Shown piece by piece: positions 17,906 through 25,715 of a stretch of DNA of 30,471 nt (the first letter of the stretch is position 1; every line of letters begins with the position of its first letter). Below the pieces are notes generated by a model, which worked only from the letters and a program-made list of their open reading frames with translations, was not told the origin of the DNA and did not search any database. The position numbers and the translations under genes were made by a program. The stretch is from Pseudomonadota bacterium. Its GTDB lineage: Bacteria > Pseudomonadota > Gammaproteobacteria > Burkholderiales > Thiobacillaceae. The stretch spans positions 1 to 30,471 of the forward strand of contig JAJZTV010000002.1 of assembly GCA_021847385.1 (NCBI GenBank). The letters run 5' to 3'.

Positions 17906-19543
17906 TCAGGCCGCCGCACGGGCAATCGGTATGGCATCCAGCGCATTACGATATTTCCCGCACTGCTCATTGCTGGGATCGAGCTTGCGCACTTGCTCCA
18001 GGTAATCGCGCACTTCGCGATCCATAGCCAGCTCTCTACTGCCATTCCTCTGCATCAGCAAGATCAAGGCATAGCTCAGATTCAGCAAGATGCGCTTGTT
18101 ACCCGGCATCATCTTCCTCGCATCGCGCAACATCGCGACGGCCTCTTCCAGCTTGCCTGCCTGCGCCAGATGCACGGCCTGGTTGTTGCAGTCCACGACC
18201 TCACGCAACGAAGCGGTCACCAGTTCCTCACCGTCCTCTTCCATGTCGGCCCGTTTGAATACCGCCCTGACCTGCTCCAGCACGACCTCATTCTCATGGT
18301 TGTTCAGGACCACCGCCTTGAGCAACTCCGCAGCCGTGGCCGCATCGCCGTTGCCCATGATGAACTCTGCCGCCTCCAGCGCCACGCCGGCCGGCAGCGC
18401 GGAGGCGGCCCCCTTGACCAAGCCGACCACTTCCTTGGCGATCTGTTGTGCCGCCTTCATATCGCGATTTTTCCGATACAAAGTACCTTCGATCACCTTC
18501 GCATGGATGGTCGATTGCGTGCAGTCGAAGGTTTTTTGCACCTCGCCCAACACACGCATCGCCTCGCTGGGGTTGTTCTTTTCCGTGCAAATCTTAGCCA
18601 AGCCGATATAGGCCGACGGCACCTTCAAAACCGAGTGTTCGGTAAGCGCGATTGTCTTGCGAAAGGCCTTCTCCGCCAGGTCCAGATCGCCCAATTTCTG
18701 CGCGATATCGCCCAGCGCCTTCTGCCTTGTCGCCGAATTGGGCGACAGATCGATGCTGCAGACAAGCACGCTCTGCGCTTCTTCGAGGTCGCCCTTCTCC
18801 TCGAATATCTTGGCGAGCAGGTCGTAGGCCCCCATATAGGTTCGATTCACCTCGGTGACTTGCAACAGCAGATCGCGCGCCAAATCGAGCTCGCCTTCCA
18901 AGTAGTGCACCTTGGCCAGATCGACCTTGGCCCATGGCACATCGCGCTGGGCCAGCACCTTTTCCACCAGCTCCTTGGCCTGCTTACGCCGGCCAGCGGT
19001 AATCAGCAACCCCGCCTTCATGCGAATCAAATCGCCCGCATGGCCTATGCCGGATTTCAGCTTTTCGTCGCACAGCGTGATCGCGCTCGCGTAGTCCTTT
19101 TCGTATATGGCCTTCTCGACATCGTGTAGCAGTTCTTTCCGGCTGATCGCAGCCAGCAGGCGGGAACGGATGATCGCCTCGGTGAATGGCTTGATGATGT
19201 AGTCATCGGGCATGTACTCCATGGCCCCGAGCACCATCTCGGTGGTCTTCTCCGCGGAGACGACGATCCATGCCGTAGCCAAGCCAATCAAGTTTCTGAC
19301 TTTGGCCTCTTCCATGACCTGCTGGCCATTTTTTCCGGCGCCCAGGTTGTAGTCGCACAGGACCACGTCGTATTTATTGACCTCGAGCAAGGCGATGGCC
19401 TCCTTGCCGTTGGTCGCGACATCGATCTCTTTCGCACCGCAAGATTTCAGCATTTCGCGGAACATCGTGCGCATACCCTGGAAGTCGTCTACGACCAGAA
19501 AACGTTTACTGGAAAATATCGCATGATCGCCATCAATAAACAT
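17906..19543 (-). CDS. Response regulator with C-terminal TPR domain (copy 2)
   Basis: The 545-residue product has an N-terminal CheY-like receiver (about residues 12-130) with acidic Asp19/Asp20, phospho-acceptor Asp64, Ser96 and Lys118, so it should be phosphorylatable. The remaining 400 residues are helical with repeated TPR-like units, for example DLAEKAFRKTIALTEHS and EEAVAMLRDARKMMPGNK. There is no DNA-binding or enzymatic output domain, so output is probably through protein contacts. It is a clear paralogue of the protein at 20651-22273, especially in the receiver. The ATG at 19543 follows GGGGTGG; a GTG at 19558 would add five residues. It is the last gene of the leftward signalling group. 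Confidence 0.9.
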   Translation of the reverse strand: MFIDGDHAIFSSKRFLVVDDFQGMRTMFREMLKSCGAKEIDVATNGKEAIALLEVNKYDVVLCDYNLGAGKNGQQVMEEAKVRNLIGLATAWIVVSAEKTTEMVLGAMEYMPDDYIIKPFTEAIIRSRLLAAISRKELLHDVEKAIYEKDYASAITLCDEKLKSGIGHAGDLIRMKAGLLITAGRRKQAKELVEKVLAQRDVPWAKVDLAKVHYLEGELDLARDLLLQVTEVNRTYMGAYDLLAKIFEEKGDLEEAQSVLVCSIDLSPNSATRQKALGDIAQKLGDLDLAEKAFRKTIALTEHSVLKVPSAYIGLAKICTEKNNPSEAMRVLGEVQKTFDCTQSTIHAKVIEGTLYRKNRDMKAAQQIAKEVVGLVKGAASALPAGVALEAAEFIMGNGDAATAAELLKAVVLNNHENEVVLEQVRAVFKRADMEEDGEELVTASLREVVDCNNQAVHLAQAGKLEEAVAMLRDARKMMPGNKRILLNLSYALILLMQRNGSRELAMDREVRDYLEQVRKLDPSNEQCGKYRNALDAIPIARAAA

Positions 19544-19557
19544 AACACCACCCCACA

Positions 19558-19576
19558 CAATTCGTAGCTTGAATTG
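19558..19576. promoter_or_regulatory. Inverted repeat upstream of receiver-TPR copy 2
   Basis: A perfect 6-bp inverted repeat, CAATTC-N7-GAATTG, ends about 15 bases upstream of the start codon of the second receiver-TPR gene. The 7-base spacer equals that of the longer repeat upstream of the Crp-family gene. It may be a regulator site, but the arms are short and chance is possible. The rest of the 284-base gap to the Crp-family gene shows no convincing gene or terminator. Confidence 0.3.
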
Positions 19577-19827
19577 ACATGGCTCCCACCACAGTCACTC
19601 GTTTGTTGCACCTGGCTGAGCTTTCCTTTATGGGTTCTTTTGCGGCCACGACTTGGGCTCGACAGGTACGCCCGGAACTATATGGAATCGCCGGGCAAAA
19701 TAGGATCGGCTATTCCGCAGCAACCGAGTCGAATATTCAAGGGCGCTCTAGTGCTTATGTACTATCCACGTGAACGGCAAGAGGCGCAACGCGCAGGGGA
19801 AAGCGGCAAGCCAAGCAGGCTCGAGCC

Positions 19828-20478
19828 TCACCAATGAGCCGGCGGGGTTTTCAGCAAGACGATCTCTCGGTTATTGACCTCGATATAACCGCCTTGCACC
19901 AATTCCTTGAATACCTTGTTGACCATATCGCGCGAGGAACCGACACGGTGCGCGATATCCTGCTGCGAGAGCTTTTCCTGCACGATGCGAACACCGCCCG
20001 CAGCCGGCATGGCCAGGTCGCTCAGCAAATTGACCACACGGCTGTAGACACTGGCCAATGCCAACTCCTTCGCCGCCTTTGTCGCAGTCCGACTGCGCCG
20101 GATCAGCCGCGTAATCACGCGCATGGCCAGATCGGGATCGTTTTTGATGCGCTCGCGAAAACGCGCATGGGTAATGACCCCACAACGGGTCGGCTCGGCC
20201 GTCATCACGGTGGCGCAACGTTTGGAGCCATCAAGCGCCATCTCGCCCACGATATCTCCGGGGCCGCAGAATGCCAACACCAACTCTTTTCCGGACTCGT
20301 CGCTGGTATAGATTTTCAGGCGCCCGGAAAGCACCAGATAAACCGAATTACCATCATCGCCCTCACTGATGAGGATGGCCTTTTTCGGATAACTCCGAAC
20401 CACCCCCTCACCGACAAGCTCATTAAACAGCGGATCGTCTATAGGGAATAAGGCCTCGTCCTGTTTTGCAACAACCAT
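19828..20478 (-). CDS. Crp/Fnr-family transcriptional regulator
   Basis: The 216-residue product has a cyclic-nucleotide-binding-type beta barrel (about residues 12-120, with GDDGNSVYLVLSGRLKIY and GPGDIVGEMALDG), a dimer helix, and a winged HTH with LSQQDIAHRVGSSRDMVNKV at about residues 170-189. The Glu of the phosphate-binding cassette (Glu79) and an Arg (Arg87) are kept, but the Ser that follows in Crp is Cys88, so cAMP binding is uncertain. It lacks the N-terminal cysteine set of Fnr. The ATG at 20478 follows GGGTGGTGG; a GTG at 20487 is possible. It sits between two paralogous receiver-TPR genes. Confidence 0.92.
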   Translation of the reverse strand: MVVAKQDEALFPIDDPLFNELVGEGVVRSYPKKAILISEGDDGNSVYLVLSGRLKIYTSDESGKELVLAFCGPGDIVGEMALDGSKRCATVMTAEPTRCGVITHARFRERIKNDPDLAMRVITRLIRRSRTATKAAKELALASVYSRVVNLLSDLAMPAAGGVRIVQEKLSQQDIAHRVGSSRDMVNKVFKELVQGGYIEVNNREIVLLKTPPAHW

Positions 20479-20512
20479 TGCCACCACCCAACCGATTCGA
20501 ATTCAGCTGTAG

Positions 20513-20542
20513 AAAATAGAGCATCCTGACTGGTGCTGTCCA
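20513..20542 (-). promoter_or_regulatory. Likely promoter of the Crp-family gene
   Basis: On the reverse strand TGGACA (20537-20542) and TATTTT (20513-20518) are separated by 18 bases. The start codon lies about 35 bases downstream. A long perfect inverted repeat lies upstream of the -35 box, where an activator could bind. Confidence 0.5.
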
Positions 20543-20564
20543 GCGACAAACCCACAGCCGGCCA

Positions 20565-20591
20565 CAAATCGATCGTTAAAAGATCGATTTG
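20565..20591. promoter_or_regulatory. Perfect 10-bp inverted repeat, possible operator
   Basis: CAAATCGATC and GATCGATTTG flank a 7-base spacer. The repeat lies between the first receiver-TPR gene and the Crp-family gene, centred about 70 bases upstream of the predicted transcription start of the latter. No T tract follows on the reverse strand, so it is not a good intrinsic terminator. It could be an autoregulatory site. Confidence 0.55.
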
Positions 20592-20650
20592 AATAATGCG
20601 TGGCGCTGCGGACAGTTGGGCAAAGCCCACATCGTCAGGCGTAACGCCGA

Positions 20651-22273
20651 TCAGGTAGCCAGCGTCTCCAGCATCGCCCGGTATTCGCCATAAAGCTTCT
20701 CGCCGGGATCCAGCTTTTGCACACGATCGAGGCACTCGCGGGCCTCACGCTCCATGCTGTTGTCCCTACCGTTCTTTTTCATCGCCAAGATCATGGCATA
20801 GGCCAAATTCAACAGGATGCGCTTGTTGTTCGGCATCATCGCCTTGGCATTCCGCATCAGCGCGACGGCCTCGTCCAGCTTACCCTCCTTGGCCAGCGCA
20901 ACCCCTCTGTTGTTGGTTTGCACCACTTCCTGCAATGAGGACTCGACCAGATCGTTGCCAGCCTGCTCCATATTGCCTTTGACGAAGACCTTCTTCACGT
21001 CCTCGATCAGTTGCTGGTTCTCGTGATTGTTCTGCACGACGATCTTGAGCAGCTCCGAAGCGGCCTCCTTATTGCCGGTGCCCATGATCAAATCCGCCGC
21101 TTCCAGGGTGATATGCGCCGGCAGGCGTGCCGCGGATTCCTTCACCATGGCCGCCACCTCGCCTGCCAGCTTGCGCGCCTCAACAAGGTTCCCGCTCTTG
21201 CTGTGCACCGCGCCCTCGATCACTTTCGCATGCAGCGCGGCTTCGGGGTCGTCGAATTGTTTGTGCACCTCACCCAAGACACGGATCGCCTCGGCCGTAT
21301 TGTTTTTCTCTGCGCAGACTTTGGCGAGTCCGATATGGGCGGCCGGCGTCTTAAAGACCGAATATTCGCTGAGCGATATCGTCTTGCGGAACGACTTTTC
21401 CGCCACCTCCAAATCACCGCGCTTTTGCGCAATTTCGCCTAGCGAACGCTGGCGTGTCATTGAGTTGGGTGAGAGCTCAGCGCTTCTGGCCAGCACATGT
21501 TGAGCCTCGTCCAATTCACCGACTTCTTCCAGGGTCTTAGCCAACAGATCATAGCCTTCGAGGTAGGTGCGATTGGCCTCGACCACTTCGCTCAGCAGTC
21601 GGCGTGCCACATCGAAGTCTTTGTTCAACAAATGGATCTTGGCCAAGCCGCTCTTGGCCCAGGGAATGTCGCGTTGTGCCAGGATTTGCTCGAACACGGC
21701 CTTGGCCTTGTCGGTTTGACCCGATTTCATCAAGAGGCTGGTCTTCATCCGCAGCAAGTCGGAGGTATAGGGCGACCGCGCTACAAGCTGCTCGTCGCAT
21801 AAGGCGATCGCGCGTTTGTAATCGTTGGATTTGAGCGCCTTCTCGATGTCATGCAGCGCGGCTTTCCGCGCCATGACCTTGAGCAAACGCGTCCGTACCG
21901 TGGCTTCATTGACCGGCTTCACAATATAGTCGTCCGGCGTATATTCCGCCGCGCCCAGCACCATGTCCTGGGTCTTTTCCGCCGAGATCACCACCCAGCC
22001 CGTCGCCAAGCCGATCAAATTCCTGAACTTGGCCTCCTCCAAAACCTGCTGGCCGTTCTTGCCGGCGCCCAAGGTGTAGTCGCACAACACGACATCGTAT
22101 TTGCCCTTTTCCAGCATATTGATGGCCTCATTGCCATTCGAAGCTGCATCGATATCCTTGGCACCGCAGGATTTCAACATCTCCCGCAGCATCGAGCGCA
22201 TACCCTGGAAATCATCGACGATCAGGAATCGCCGTTCGGCAAAGGCATTGTGGCTGTCGTTCGTGAACATCAT
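20651..22273 (-). CDS. Response regulator with C-terminal TPR domain (copy 1)
   Basis: The 540-residue product has a CheY-like receiver (about residues 14-130) with Asp20/Asp21, phospho-acceptor Asp65, Ser97 and Lys119, followed by about 400 residues of TPR-like helical repeats such as DLEVAEKSFRKTISLSEYS and LDEAVALMRNAKAMMPNNK. Its receiver is closely similar to that of the copy at 17906-19543 (both share DDFQGMR, LREMLKSCGAK or close variants, and GAGKNGQQV), and the TPR parts align throughout. No output domain is present. It starts about 32 bases after the histidine kinase gene and is probably cotranscribed with it, so that kinase is its likely partner. Confidence 0.9.
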   Translation of the reverse strand: MMFTNDSHNAFAERRFLIVDDFQGMRSMLREMLKSCGAKDIDAASNGNEAINMLEKGKYDVVLCDYTLGAGKNGQQVLEEAKFRNLIGLATGWVVISAEKTQDMVLGAAEYTPDDYIVKPVNEATVRTRLLKVMARKAALHDIEKALKSNDYKRAIALCDEQLVARSPYTSDLLRMKTSLLMKSGQTDKAKAVFEQILAQRDIPWAKSGLAKIHLLNKDFDVARRLLSEVVEANRTYLEGYDLLAKTLEEVGELDEAQHVLARSAELSPNSMTRQRSLGEIAQKRGDLEVAEKSFRKTISLSEYSVFKTPAAHIGLAKVCAEKNNTAEAIRVLGEVHKQFDDPEAALHAKVIEGAVHSKSGNLVEARKLAGEVAAMVKESAARLPAHITLEAADLIMGTGNKEAASELLKIVVQNNHENQQLIEDVKKVFVKGNMEQAGNDLVESSLQEVVQTNNRGVALAKEGKLDEAVALMRNAKAMMPNNKRILLNLAYAMILAMKKNGRDNSMEREARECLDRVQKLDPGEKLYGEYRAMLETLAT

Positions 22274-22305
22274 GTCCGAATCTCGCTATTGTTATCGACA
22301 GAAAT

Positions 22306-23004
22306 TCAAGGCAGCCGCAGGACGAAGCAGCCGCCCCCTAGTTTGCCGCCGTTCTCGAGCAAAATTTCTCCGGCCCGCCCCTGGTTCTTGTGCATCTTCG
22401 CCACCATGGCGGAAAAATACAGGCCCAAGCCGGTGCTGCCCGTGTTGAAGCTCACGCCCCGATTCACCGCGACGCCTTCCTCGATCATGGCCTTGGGGTA
22501 ACCGCCGCCGTTGTCCTCGACCCGCAACTCCAGGAAGCCGCCCACTTCCGCTGCCGCCAGGCGCAGGCTGCCACGGGTATAGCGAGAAGCATTGTTCAGC
22601 GCATGCGAGATCACGCCCAGCACCAAATCGCGGTCGAAATACCAATAAAGCCCCTCTTGCACATCCAGCTCGAGATTCACATTCTGTGTATTCAGCAAGG
22701 TGCCGCTTTGCTGCTCGATCTCGGCCATCAAGTCATCGACGGCATGCTCGGCCAAATCGAAAGGATAAAACTTCCGGTCCACCTTATAGATGGTCAGCAG
22801 TTCAAGCAGGTTGTCATTCAACCGCTTGACCTCGTAGAACATCGGCGCCATTTTTTTATAGATCGGCTGTTCCCGCAGCGCCGCATCGCCCAGGCTGTCT
22901 TCCATAAAGCCCGTCAATACGCTGAGCGAGTTCTTCATATCGTGTATGGCCGATGCGAGAAACATCGTCATATCAGGGGTCTCGCTTGCCTGAGACGCAT
23001 CCAT
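22306..23004 (-). CDS. Soluble sensor histidine kinase without sensor domain
   Basis: The 232-residue product is essentially a bare kinase core. The H-box His21 lies in AIHDMKNSLSVL. The HATPase domain has the N-box ISHALNNASRY (about 132-142), the G1 box DNGGGYP (164-170) and the G2 box TGLGLYFSAM (191-200). No transmembrane helix, PAS or GAF domain is visible, so it acts in the cytosol and must receive its signal through a partner or another domain protein. The ATG at 23004 follows GGGAG. The adjacent receiver-TPR protein is the likely phosphate acceptor. Confidence 0.9.
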   Translation of the reverse strand: MDASQASETPDMTMFLASAIHDMKNSLSVLTGFMEDSLGDAALREQPIYKKMAPMFYEVKRLNDNLLELLTIYKVDRKFYPFDLAEHAVDDLMAEIEQQSGTLLNTQNVNLELDVQEGLYWYFDRDLVLGVISHALNNASRYTRGSLRLAAAEVGGFLELRVEDNGGGYPKAMIEEGVAVNRGVSFNTGSTGLGLYFSAMVAKMHKNQGRAGEILLENGGKLGGGCFVLRLP

Positions 23005-23034
23005 TCTTAGTCTCCCACCATTACGTACGTCAGG

Positions 23035-23040
23035 ATTATA
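23035..23040 (-). promoter_or_regulatory. -10 box upstream of the histidine kinase operon
   Basis: A perfect TATAAT on the reverse strand lies about 30 bases upstream of the kinase start codon. At the -35 distance there is only an A-rich, non-consensus stretch, so the promoter may need an activator. Confidence 0.45.
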
Positions 23041-23157
23041 GGCATACCTCCCCTAGGTTTTTCTAGTCATGGGCAATGACGAGGGACGTTCCATTGCAAG
23101 TTCGTGCGGTATTTACCATGATCGAGCCCATTTTCGCGTGACGCACGAAGGCTGGCC

Positions 23158-23183
23158 AAAAAAAAGCCGCCATGCGGCGGCTT
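23158..23183 (-). terminator. Intrinsic terminator of the leftward metabolic operon
   Basis: On the reverse strand an 8-bp stem (AAGCCGCC / GGCGGCTT as read on the plus strand, 4-base loop) is followed by eight T residues. It lies about 25 bases after the stop of the dehydrogenase gene at 23209, and separates that operon from the signalling genes. Confidence 0.93.
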
Positions 23184-23208
23184 GCTGGACATTTCGGCTG
23201 GCCAACAT

Positions 23209-24393
23209 TTACGCCGGCACGGTGGACGAAGCCAACGGCATGTTCGCCAGTTCTTGCAATATCGCCTCCGTTACCTCGCCCATCGATGCCGCGCCTGATA
23301 CCCCTTTTAGGTCATAAGTGAGGCATTCACCCGATTTGATCAGCGCCCTAACGGCGGATTCGATATTGCTTCCCTCCGCATAAAGGAGCGGATCGTTTTT
23401 TTGCGTGCCGAGCCATTTCAAGGCCTCCGACGTGGCAAGCATCATTGCCATGGGATTCGCCTGGTTTTTCCCTGCAAGCTTTGGCGCAGAGCCATGAATC
23501 GGTTCAAACATCGCATGCCGATCGCCTACGTTGCCGCCGCTCGCCATGCCCATTCCACCTTGCAGCACAGCCGCTAGTTCGGTCACGATGTCACCGAACA
23601 TATTGGTCGTCACCACCACATCGTAGTGCTCGGGTTGCCGCAGCAGCCATTGGCAAAAGGCATCGACCAATACCACCTCATATTCAACGTCCGGATACCG
23701 TTCGGCCACCTCATCCAGAATGCCGGTGAAAAATTTGCAGCCATAGAGCACGTTATTTTTCACGACGCACGTCACTCGTTTCTTGCCGTCTGCAGGCGCC
23801 CCTCGCCGGTCCCTCGCTGCGTCAAAGGCCCTGCGTAAAATTCGCTCCGAGCCATTGCGGGTCAAGACCCGAGTGTCCGTCGCAACCTGGGGTATCCCGC
23901 CAGGTGCCAGTATGCCGCCTGAGCCGGCATAGAGGCCTTCGGTGTTTTCGCGAAAAAACACCATATCCACTTTGTCGGGGTCCCACACATGCCGCACCTC
24001 TCCCGATATCCGAATGGCACCGCCATCGAAGAGTTTCACCGGACGAATATTGGCGTATAGATCCAAATTCACCCGATTCCGGACAAGCGGAGACCATCCG
24101 GCCATCTTTCCATCGGGCATGGTGATTTGCGACCTGCCATCGGCGCTCGGCAGGCCAACTGCCCCTAACAGAATAACGTCGGCCGCCTTGCACCGGGCAA
24201 GCCCGCCAGCCTCGATATCGTCGCCATGCTCCAGGTAATGCTGCGCCCCACACTGAATAGTGTCGATCTCGAACACACAGCCCGACCGTTCGGACACGAG
24301 ACCTAGCAGCCGTAGCGCCTGGTCCATGACTTCTCGGCCAATGCCATCGCCAGGAAGGGCGGCAATTTGATATTTCGATCGCCCCATGACCAT
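23209..24393 (-). CDS. Isopropylmalate/isocitrate dehydrogenase-family enzyme
   Basis: The 394-residue product is a beta-decarboxylating dehydrogenase: ALPGDGIGREV at the N-terminus, RNRVNLDLYANIRP (about 105-118), FFRENTEGLYAG (147-157), catalytic Lys212 in VVKNNVLYG, Asp244, and MFGDIVTELAAVLQGG (266-280). It is not plainly LeuB or Icd. At the metal site the second Asp of the usual GDxxSD motif is Glu272. After EPIHGSAP it has Lys305, where NAD-dependent isopropylmalate dehydrogenases have Asp and NADP-dependent isocitrate dehydrogenase has Lys, so NADP use is possible. The substrate is probably a 2-hydroxy dicarboxylate, such as a malate or tartrate analogue. Its ATG overlaps the stop of the upstream gene by one base (TAATG). 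Confidence 0.87.
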   Translation of the reverse strand: MVMGRSKYQIAALPGDGIGREVMDQALRLLGLVSERSGCVFEIDTIQCGAQHYLEHGDDIEAGGLARCKAADVILLGAVGLPSADGRSQITMPDGKMAGWSPLVRNRVNLDLYANIRPVKLFDGGAIRISGEVRHVWDPDKVDMVFFRENTEGLYAGSGGILAPGGIPQVATDTRVLTRNGSERILRRAFDAARDRRGAPADGKKRVTCVVKNNVLYGCKFFTGILDEVAERYPDVEYEVVLVDAFCQWLLRQPEHYDVVVTTNMFGDIVTELAAVLQGGMGMASGGNVGDRHAMFEPIHGSAPKLAGKNQANPMAMMLATSEALKWLGTQKNDPLLYAEGSNIESAVRALIKSGECLTYDLKGVSGAASMGEVTEAILQELANMPLASSTVPA

Positions 24394-25655
24394 TAGGCAA
24401 AGAATTCCTGGGCCGCACGGAGTTGCGCCACGGTCCCTGCCCCCCCCATCATTCTTGTCATCCTTGCATCTCGATAGAGCTTTTCAATCAGCACGCCCTT
24501 GGAAAATCCGATATGCCCGAACAGATCGAGCGCATCGCTGCATACCTTGAATGCCTGCTGGGACACATGCCCTCTCGCAACTGCGGAATAATGCATAAGA
24601 CGCGTTTTTGCCGCGCCAGAGTGATACCGAGCAAGCGAGCGGATGTAAGCGCGCATCAGCTCTACTTCGGCGAATATATCCATCAGCCTACGCTGAACAT
24701 CTTGATGCTCGACCAGCCTAGCCCCTCCCTGCACACGGGCCTTGCAAAATGCCGCCGCCTCCTCAAGCGCCGCCCTTGCTATCCCGACACATACCGCCCC
24801 GATCAGGATGTAGGCATTGCCAAATGCATTCGAGATGAAGCGCTGATAGTCGCTTGGGCCGACTAGCATGTGGTTATATGGAATCCGCACCTCATTAAAT
24901 GAGATTCCTGCCTGGTTCATCTCGCGCTGCCCCAGCTTTTCCAGTGCGACCCCGCGCTCGACGCCCGCAGTCGACAGTGGCACTAAAAAGCCCGCGGAGC
25001 CCCCTGCCTGTAGGGCCGCGAGCACAAAAGCATGCGTTGCAATAGATGTATTCGTAATCCATTGGGACTTCTGGCCATTGATGACCCATTCATTGCGGCG
25101 TTCATCAAGATAGGCATTCGTTTCATAATTCAGACGCGCCAAGTTCCATTCGGACCGTCCCCCATGCACGGGATTACCAATAAAAAACAAATCGCTCCCA
25201 TGAGCTGACTCGGTGACTGGATAACAACCGATAAATTCGGCCTCCCGATCTTCCAGATATGGCCTCAGATACTGGTCCTGCAGATCAGCCGATGCGTGAG
25301 CCGACAATGCCAAAAATGGGATTTGCGAAACCACCAACGACAACGCCAGGCCGGAACTACCCCAGCCCAGCTCCTCATATATCAGGCTTTGTTCATAGAT
25401 AGAGGCCCCTTCGCCGCCCATGGCCTCCGGACAGGCCAAGGCATGTAGCCGCCGGGAATGCGCCTTTTTGAAAAACTCTTTAAAGGCCGCATCCGTCGAT
25501 ACTTCCGCCGCTGGCAAGGGATCGAGCTTTGCCGCGCACGGCCGCATGACCTCCTTCGCGAATTCGCGTGCTATTAATTGCCATGCCCGCGCCTTTCCCG
25601 CGCTTGGCATATCCAGCTCCTCATGGAGCGGCAGCGCATCGCTGTATGTTTGCAT
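24393..25655 (-). CDS. Acyl-CoA dehydrogenase-family flavoprotein without the usual catalytic Glu
   Basis: The 420-residue product has the three-part acyl-CoA dehydrogenase fold: an N-terminal helical domain, the middle beta domain with PVTESAHGSDL and QKSQWITNTSIATH (FAD contacts), and a C-terminal helical domain ending EKLYRDARMTRMMGGAG. The base of the MCAD/SCAD type sits in YEGT; the aligned residue here is Gly404. The alternative base site of isovaleryl-CoA dehydrogenase also appears to lack Glu (Ala in my alignment). It may therefore catalyse something other than ordinary alpha,beta-dehydrogenation, or place its base elsewhere. It is translationally coupled to the isopropylmalate-dehydrogenase-like gene. 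Confidence 0.85.
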   Translation of the reverse strand: MQTYSDALPLHEELDMPSAGKARAWQLIAREFAKEVMRPCAAKLDPLPAAEVSTDAAFKEFFKKAHSRRLHALACPEAMGGEGASIYEQSLIYEELGWGSSGLALSLVVSQIPFLALSAHASADLQDQYLRPYLEDREAEFIGCYPVTESAHGSDLFFIGNPVHGGRSEWNLARLNYETNAYLDERRNEWVINGQKSQWITNTSIATHAFVLAALQAGGSAGFLVPLSTAGVERGVALEKLGQREMNQAGISFNEVRIPYNHMLVGPSDYQRFISNAFGNAYILIGAVCVGIARAALEEAAAFCKARVQGGARLVEHQDVQRRLMDIFAEVELMRAYIRSLARYHSGAAKTRLMHYSAVARGHVSQQAFKVCSDALDLFGHIGFSKGVLIEKLYRDARMTRMMGGAGTVAQLRAAQEFFA

Positions 25656-25675
25656 TTTTTGCGTCCCAAAGGCAC

Positions 25676-25704
25676 AGGGCGCCGTTCGACAGAAGCGGCG
25701 CCCT
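25676..25704. other. Intercistronic hairpin between the U32-like and flavoprotein genes
   Basis: AGGGCGCCG and CGGCGCCCT form a perfect 9-bp stem with an 11-base loop, in the 60-base gap between the two leftward genes. No T tract follows on the reverse strand, so it is more likely an RNA processing or stability element than a terminator. Confidence 0.5.
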
Positions 25705-25715
25705 GAAAGGCTTGG

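Noticed and set aside
17993..19129. Plus-strand open frame of 378 codons opposite receiver-TPR copy 2
   Set aside because: His/Gln/Leu-rich antisense product. The receiver and TPR motifs are on the reverse strand, and the paralogue shows the same kind of shadow.
19574..19837. Short plus-strand frames of 64-87 codons in the gap between the Crp-type gene and receiver-TPR copy 2
   Set aside because: No convincing ribosome binding site, low-complexity or random-looking product, and no family motif. A small protein cannot be excluded.
20565..20591. Inverted repeat as terminator of receiver-TPR copy 1
   Set aside because: No T tract follows the stem on the reverse strand; an operator role is more likely.
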